Source: Apoda limacodes
Taxonomy: Eukaryota > Arthropoda > Insecta > Lepidoptera > Limacodidae
DNA: 64,000 nt
Direction of reading: 5' to 3'
Assembly (NCBI GenBank): GCA_946406115.1
Contig: OX291551.1
Location: 14,570,001 to 14,634,000, forward strand
This document shows positions 59,151 through 64,000 of the stretch, piece by piece. Position 1 is the first letter of the stretch; each line of letters opens with the position of its first letter. The position numbers were made by a program, and so were the translations under genes. The notes under the pieces were generated by a model, which saw only the letters and a program-made list of their open reading frames with translations, did not search any database and was not told where the DNA came from.

Positions 59151-60249
59151 TTTTATACTTAGTTTTATTATACTTGTAGTTTATTTTTATTCTAGTTTAC
59201 TTAGTTTTTTGAAATAAGGTTTGAGATAATGTCTAAAATATTTAAACTCTTTAATTTTCACATTTTTTTTTTGGCTTCTAGCAAGCATGTCTTAAATAAG
59301 GTAGAAATAACAGAAAATTCAGAGGAAATAACTTCTAAAATAACATATTCTTTTTAATTTCTTATTAAAAAAAGTTATCTACGTACTTCCGGAACTACAT
59401 AGTGTAGCAAAGACAAAACATTATAAATATAGTATAGACGAAGTATTGTTTCTGGCTACGATCTGTGTTTGCTATTTGATATGATAACAAGGTATAGCTT
59501 GTTTCACGTACACTGGGAATGTTGAATAGGAAACGTTGCGCCTTTAGTTAGGGAATTTTAACGTTTTTTTACATATAAAAAATAACCGGTCAAGTGCGAG
59601 TTACAATCTAATGATATAACTAAATGTGTTTTGTTTATCGAGATCTTGAATTCAATTGGATGCCTCTGTATATTTCCTGTTAAATATAGATAACACTATA
59701 AACTATGGTTCTACATTTTTCGAATAGTAAAAACTGCCGTTAAATAATTGTTGTTTTAAAGAACAATTTATATAACTTATTTTAACAATTTCTATAATTT
59801 CTATGACTCTTATGTAATATCTATATAAATAGGTATAATATTAAGTTGTTTATTTCGACAGCCCTGTTGGTTTTGAACTTTTTTGAATTGATTTTTTTCT
59901 CTTATATATTTAAGTTACGACATTTGATATAAGATATAGGTATATATAGTATCATATTAGTTTCTGTGTCCATTTATCTAATAAAATAAATTAAAAATTA
60001 TCTTTGTGCATGTGATAAATTTCTGCCAAAGTGATAAATGAGATTTTATAACACGTATGATCGATGCAAAGCTCCCATATCATATTATTCCAAACACAGA
60101 CCTAGGATTTCTACGCTACATCTATGATTACAACGGCTTCTACATAAGTTCCTACTTCGAAAATAGTTCGAAGTTTTGTCAAATCGGCAAGTATTAGAAC
60201 TAGAACTGTATCATGATTCTCGTTAAGTCTGAGTTTCTCTATGGCGTTT

Positions 60250-60400
60250 TTTTGCCGGTCTGTCGGTCCTCAATCAGGCGCGCCCACGTCGCCGATCGGA
60301 GTTAGCGCGACACGCGGTTGTTAATTAAAATAAATTACAGCAGCGTCCTGCTGGCGATCGATGACGCCGCGCTCTGATGCTGTGATTAGAACGTACCTTT
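60250..60400. other. GC-rich block in intron
   Basis: CpG-rich stretch (CTCAATCAGGCGCGCCCACG, GTCGCCGATCGGAGTTAGCG, GGCGATCGATGACGCCGCGC). No frame of note. It could be an enhancer, a promoter or a repeat fragment. Confidence 0.35.
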
Positions 60401-60487
60401 AGGGCAAACCTACTTCAATCACTGACTACGTGGAGAACTAGAGGCTTTTCGAGAAGCTTATTTATCGACTTGGCTCTCTGGTTCCCT

Positions 60488-60603
60488 TAAATGTCATCAA
60501 CCGCTAAAGAAAGACATCAATTACTATTAAATTAAATTAAATTTAATTTAATTTATTACTTACGCATAAATTTCATAACTTTCATTAGCGGTTAATGAAA
60601 TTT
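60488..60603. repeat. Imperfect palindrome, about 116 bp
   Basis: The left arm AAATGTCATCAACCGCTAAA faces the right arm, which reads AAATTTCATTAACCGCTAAT on the minus strand. The centre is an AAATT-rich perfect palindrome near 60530-60554. MITE-like. Confidence 0.65.
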
Positions 60604-60734
60604 AGACTTTTTTTTGATTCAAGATGGTCTGTGCCCCCATAGGTAGCTAAGTGTACATACATTAATGTATGCATATATGTTCTTTCCTTAATTATTGAGC
60701 TTTAAGCTACGAATATTTGAAGGTATTGAAGATA

Positions 60735-61018
60735 CTACTTTTTACCATCGCACCGCTCGCCATTGGCAGGGAATTCGTCTTTATACCTTACAACCTTAAT
60801 GTTCAGGTACAGAGCAGTTTCAGAGAAACTTCCTCCCGCGAACGCTTGGGTTGTGGAATGAGCTCCCTGCCAAGGTTTTCTCTTAAGACTACAGTATGGG
60901 GTGCTTCAAGAAAGAAGTAATTAGATTTAAGGGTCGGCAACGCGCAAGTCCATAGGTTGCGGTGACTAATTACTATCAGGCGGACCTCAAGCTTTTTGCC
61001 ACCTTGGTGGTATAAAAA
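60735..61018 (+). mobile_element. LINE ORF2 end and 3' UTR
   Basis: Starts TTTTTACCATCGCACCGCTC, with GCCATTGGCAGGGAATTCG, TTTCAGAGAAACTTCCTCCC, TGTGGAATGAGCTCCCTGCC and the tail TTTTTGCCACCTTGGTGGTA. Its ORF frame is broken by a TAA replacing a sense codon near 60883. Confidence 0.85.
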
Positions 61019-62506
61019 AACCAATGTACCTAATTATTATAAACTTACAAATTAATTTTATCTACATCTCACATAAATGTTAAAGTGTATAGCTTTTTTG
61101 CATAAGTTCAATAATTAATAAAGAAAAATAAAAAAAAAAACAGATTATTTGACCTTATCTAGTTACCCCAGTACGGTACTGTAGGTAGGTAGGTACTCTT
61201 ATATATCAGATAAAGTTTGTTTAAACTAATATAAAAATAAAGTTTATGGTAAAAAAAAATCCAATCAAAATTAGTTGCATGTAACAAAATGACCTTATGA
61301 ATTAGTGAATTAGATTATGTGTGTCATTATGTAGTCATTTAGATGATCATGTACTTACATTTACGTGTCTAACAGTGCTTCAAAATACGCCTAGTTAGGT
61401 ATTATTTATGTTTCAAATTATTATAGACTGCATTACAAACAGTTAACCTCACAAGTAAAGATTTAGCCAGAATTTATAACGTTAAGTTGTATTGACATCA
61501 TAATTTTAGATTTCCATATTTCTTGATAAAATAACAACAAGGATAAAGGCGTTTTAAACCATATAACGGAGAGATAAAGGGTAATTTAGAGTGTTTAATT
61601 ATAATATTAAATAGTCATTTTGTTAAATCTGTAAGCTTTTAAGAGTAGGGTAACCATCTATTACAAACTATTTAGGTGCCTACTTTAATTGGTTCTTTAA
61701 GGCAAATTAAATATCAAATAAATTGATTGATTTCAAATTGAAAAAGTGATAAGCTAGGTTGCTAAAAATAAAATATCTTTACAAAACAGTCACCTAACCT
61801 AGTAAAATTTAACGCATTTGATATGCCAAATGCTAGATTGTCCTTTTTTACGCAAGACCAGTAATTTTGTAGGTTATGTTTTAAATTACCTTAAATAACC
61901 AAAGGTAAATGGTTTGTGCTTGCAAACTAGGTAACTAAAGTAGTTCTACTTTTCAAAGTTTCCACAGCCAACAACATACCGTTTTAATAATATAACGTCT
62001 GATTAAGAATTAACGAGGTACCAATTTAAATAAGTCCAAATTTTATAGTTTTATGAGATATTGCACTTAACTTAACTAACTAAAAAACTATAAAATTTCA
62101 GGGTTTATTAAAAAGCATGGTCATACTAAAATAGTAGCAGTAGCAGTGGGCGTATATAAGTAAACCGCGGATTAAGATAATGCCAGTAAACAAGCACGGG
62201 TAGGTAGACTTGTTTCACGCTCGTTCTAGGCATTTGCTTATGTTACCTACCAGTGCTCAAATAGTTTAGTGCTATGAGCTAGATGGCATGGACAGATTAT
62301 TTGTGTTTACAATAACCTTTTGAAGCATATTTGTAATGTTACCGCTACCAATCGTTTAGTTTATTATACGGTAAAAATATTTTTATGATTTTTACGTTAT
62401 TTTTTGTTTTTTCGGTATGAGATTTTAAGGATAACATATTAAAAAAAATAAAAACGTACTTGTTTTAAAGGAACTTAAAAGCTTTTTTGTAATAGATCAT
62501 GAGAGT

Positions 62507-62653
62507 GTGATGTCACAACATGGCGATGTTTGACATTTGGGTAAAAAACGTAAAAAAATGATCTCCAATCGTACAAGAAACTTGTTTGTTTCTACCCAAA
62601 ACAGAGACTAAAGTAAGTATAGAAATGTCAAATCCGCCCAGTTGTGACATTAC
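62507..62653. mobile_element. 147-bp MITE-like inverted repeat
   Basis: The left arm GTGATGTCACAACATGGCGA and the right arm (minus strand) GTAATGTCACAACTGGGCGG both continue to TTTGACATTT. The arms are about 33 bp with a few mismatches. Confidence 0.65.
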
Positions 62654-62654
62654 T

Positions 62655-62835
62655 ACTTTTGACGTGACAACGTCTTATAAATTGGTTTGCCGGGTGACAC
62701 TTCAAGAAACTGCGTTACGCTCCGCTCACGTTATGCGCTCACAATGAGAGCGAGTGAGAGGCACGCGCCCGCCTAAGAGCGAGAGAGACAGACATAAAAT
62801 CATTGTCACGTAAAACTTTCGCCCGTATACCGACT
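62655..62835. other. GC-richer block with GAGCGAG repeats
   Basis: Contains TTATAAATTGGTTTGCCGGG, CTGCGTTACGCTCCGCTCAC and GAGCGAGTGAGAGGCACGCG, then GAGCGAGAGAGACAGACA. Possibly part of a larger interspersed repeat together with the MITE-like unit to its left. Confidence 0.35.
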
Positions 62836-64000
62836 TTACAGGCAACCAGTTTTTACGGTATATTCTCCGCTGTAATTTTAAAGAACCTTCATTTAAAACT
62901 GTGTTAAACATGTCAAGGTCATATACCTATGGATATTTTAAAGATATTTACGTACAATTACATACGCAGGTACTAGAAATATATTTACTTAATTAGTTAC
63001 CAAATTCAGCTCACTCATTGTAACAATCTAAAATTTAATAGTCCGCGCCGCGAACAACATTCAAAATTTGCATGCAATCGCTAGTAGGTATATTACAACA
63101 TCGTTCACTCCATTAGCTACCAAACTGAATTGAACTGTTAAACTTGAAATTTTATACAGGTCAGTGTAGATTCGAGGGATCATTGTCTAATGGTTAGGTA
63201 TCAATAAAGTTGTAAAGAGGCCGTCACTCTGAGCTGAGAGATTGACAGACAATCGGGGTCACGTTGGTAATAGGAAATAGTTTATTCGGGATTCAGGCAA
63301 TATATAAACAAACTTCTTTTATTTTGTACGTGATGTTTGCCGAAACGAATGTATCGAAATGAAATATTCGGAACAGAATTGGTATTGGTCAGTTAAACAC
63401 AACAATAGTAGTGTGTTTACTTTAGCTGTTAAATTTAAAAAGAAAACCTGACACAGGATTTAAATGCAAGGTTTGTTTATAGTATTTTTTTTACCGTAAA
63501 AATATATTACAAAATTTGTCGAATCAGGAAAGACAATGAAGTAAGGCTTACAAATCCTAAAATTTGTACACATCTGCTTCTAAATCAATTATTAATTTGT
63601 AAAAAACTATATTACCGTAATAATTAGTTAATTTTTCAGTTTTAGGTTTTTTATTTACGTCTCATTAGTAATTTATAAAGCTTTTGAATTTCTTGCTTAA
63701 AATTTTTTTTTTTGCTAAAAATTTAAAGTTACAAGCGAACGGTAAAAACTAGAAAGCTTAAATAATGTTGGCATTTTCACTGTCAAGTTTATATTTAATA
63801 CAATGGTAGGCAAATGATTACAAGGTACAAGTTTATAAAGACAAGCGATTTTTAATCAAGGTAGAAATTTATTAATATTGGTTATATTATAAGCTGAATA
63901 CTTTTAAAAATGTGATGTTTTTTACAAAAAAAATGTTATTTTTTTGTTCACAGGTATGTGGTAAATCAACATTTTTATATGCATCAATAGTGTAATGTAA
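62836..64000. other. AT-rich intron end of window
   Basis: No gene, tRNA or recognised repeat. Long T and A runs occur near 63490, 63706 and 63927. An acceptor-like TTTTTTTGTTCACAG ends at about 63953, but the following sequence is AT-rich with early stops and shows no cadherin character. Confidence 0.5.

Larger units (their letters stand above)
18081..64000 (+). other. Probable giant intron of ds (inferred)
   Basis: No cadherin motif (DxNDN, LDRE) is seen in any frame after 18080, so the next ds exon should lie beyond 64000. Sub-stretches not assigned below, for example 19030-20280, 21150-22600, 22700-24550, 25200-26000, 28160-29170, 30020-31030, 31350-34080, 46000-47100, 48150-49780, 50040-51280, 55200-56400, 59160-60250, 61020-62500 and 62840-64000, are AT-rich. 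They hold no gene I can support. Confidence 0.6.

Noticed and set aside
63939..64000. Acceptor-like sequence near the window end considered as the next ds exon
   Set aside because: The following bases give early stops and no cadherin sixth-repeat residues.

Overview
The window looks like nuclear DNA from a moth or butterfly. It is strongly AT-rich and gene-poor. It is full of interspersed repeats that I recognise, from memory, as typical of Lepidoptera: tRNA-headed SINEs, the 3' ends of a jockey/CR1-type LINE, an RTE-clade LINE fragment, several short foldback (MITE-like) elements, and two anonymous abundant families. I call these family A (head GGCCAAGTGCGAGTC, end ACGGAACCCT) and family B (cores like GGATAAAAAGTAGCC). 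There is no bacterial signature such as operons or ribosome binding sites.

Only one protein-coding exon is secure. At 16377-18080 on the + strand there is a 568-codon exon carrying a signal peptide, five complete cadherin repeats and the start of a sixth. It ends in phase 0 at an AAG|GTAATA splice donor. It is the N-terminal coding exon of the giant cadherin Dachsous (ds), a planar-polarity and Hippo-pathway cell-adhesion receptor. No further cadherin exon is visible downstream, so 18081-64000 is probably one intron of at least 45.9 kb. A CpG-rich, promoter-like block at 5030-5389 may be the promoter and non-coding first exon, spliced to an acceptor at 16329 or 16338. That link is inferred.

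Layout: 1-4250 is a dense repeat nest (SINE/family B, an 18-bp tandem array, an RTE fragment, a 1.08-kb element with long inverted repeats, and a 5S rRNA-derived repeat). 4250-5400 ends in the promoter-like block. 5400-16329 is a probable 5' intron with LINE tails, family A and B copies and a perfect 26-bp-arm hairpin. 16330-18080 is the ds exon. 18081-64000 is a probable giant intron with a CpG-rich block near its start, about a dozen foldback elements and retroelement pieces, a two-level minisatellite (47.1-48.1 kb), a dispersed duplication (45.06 and 51.35 kb), and a pair of inverted repeat copies that share a short reading frame (40.1 and 49.8 kb).

Nothing here looks like a multi-gene system. 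The observations most worth checking are the inverted-repeat element at 2621-3700 with mirror-image mini-ORFs, the two 5S-derived repeats, the unnamed retro-like element with the 47-residue frame, and the promoter-like CpG blocks around ds.
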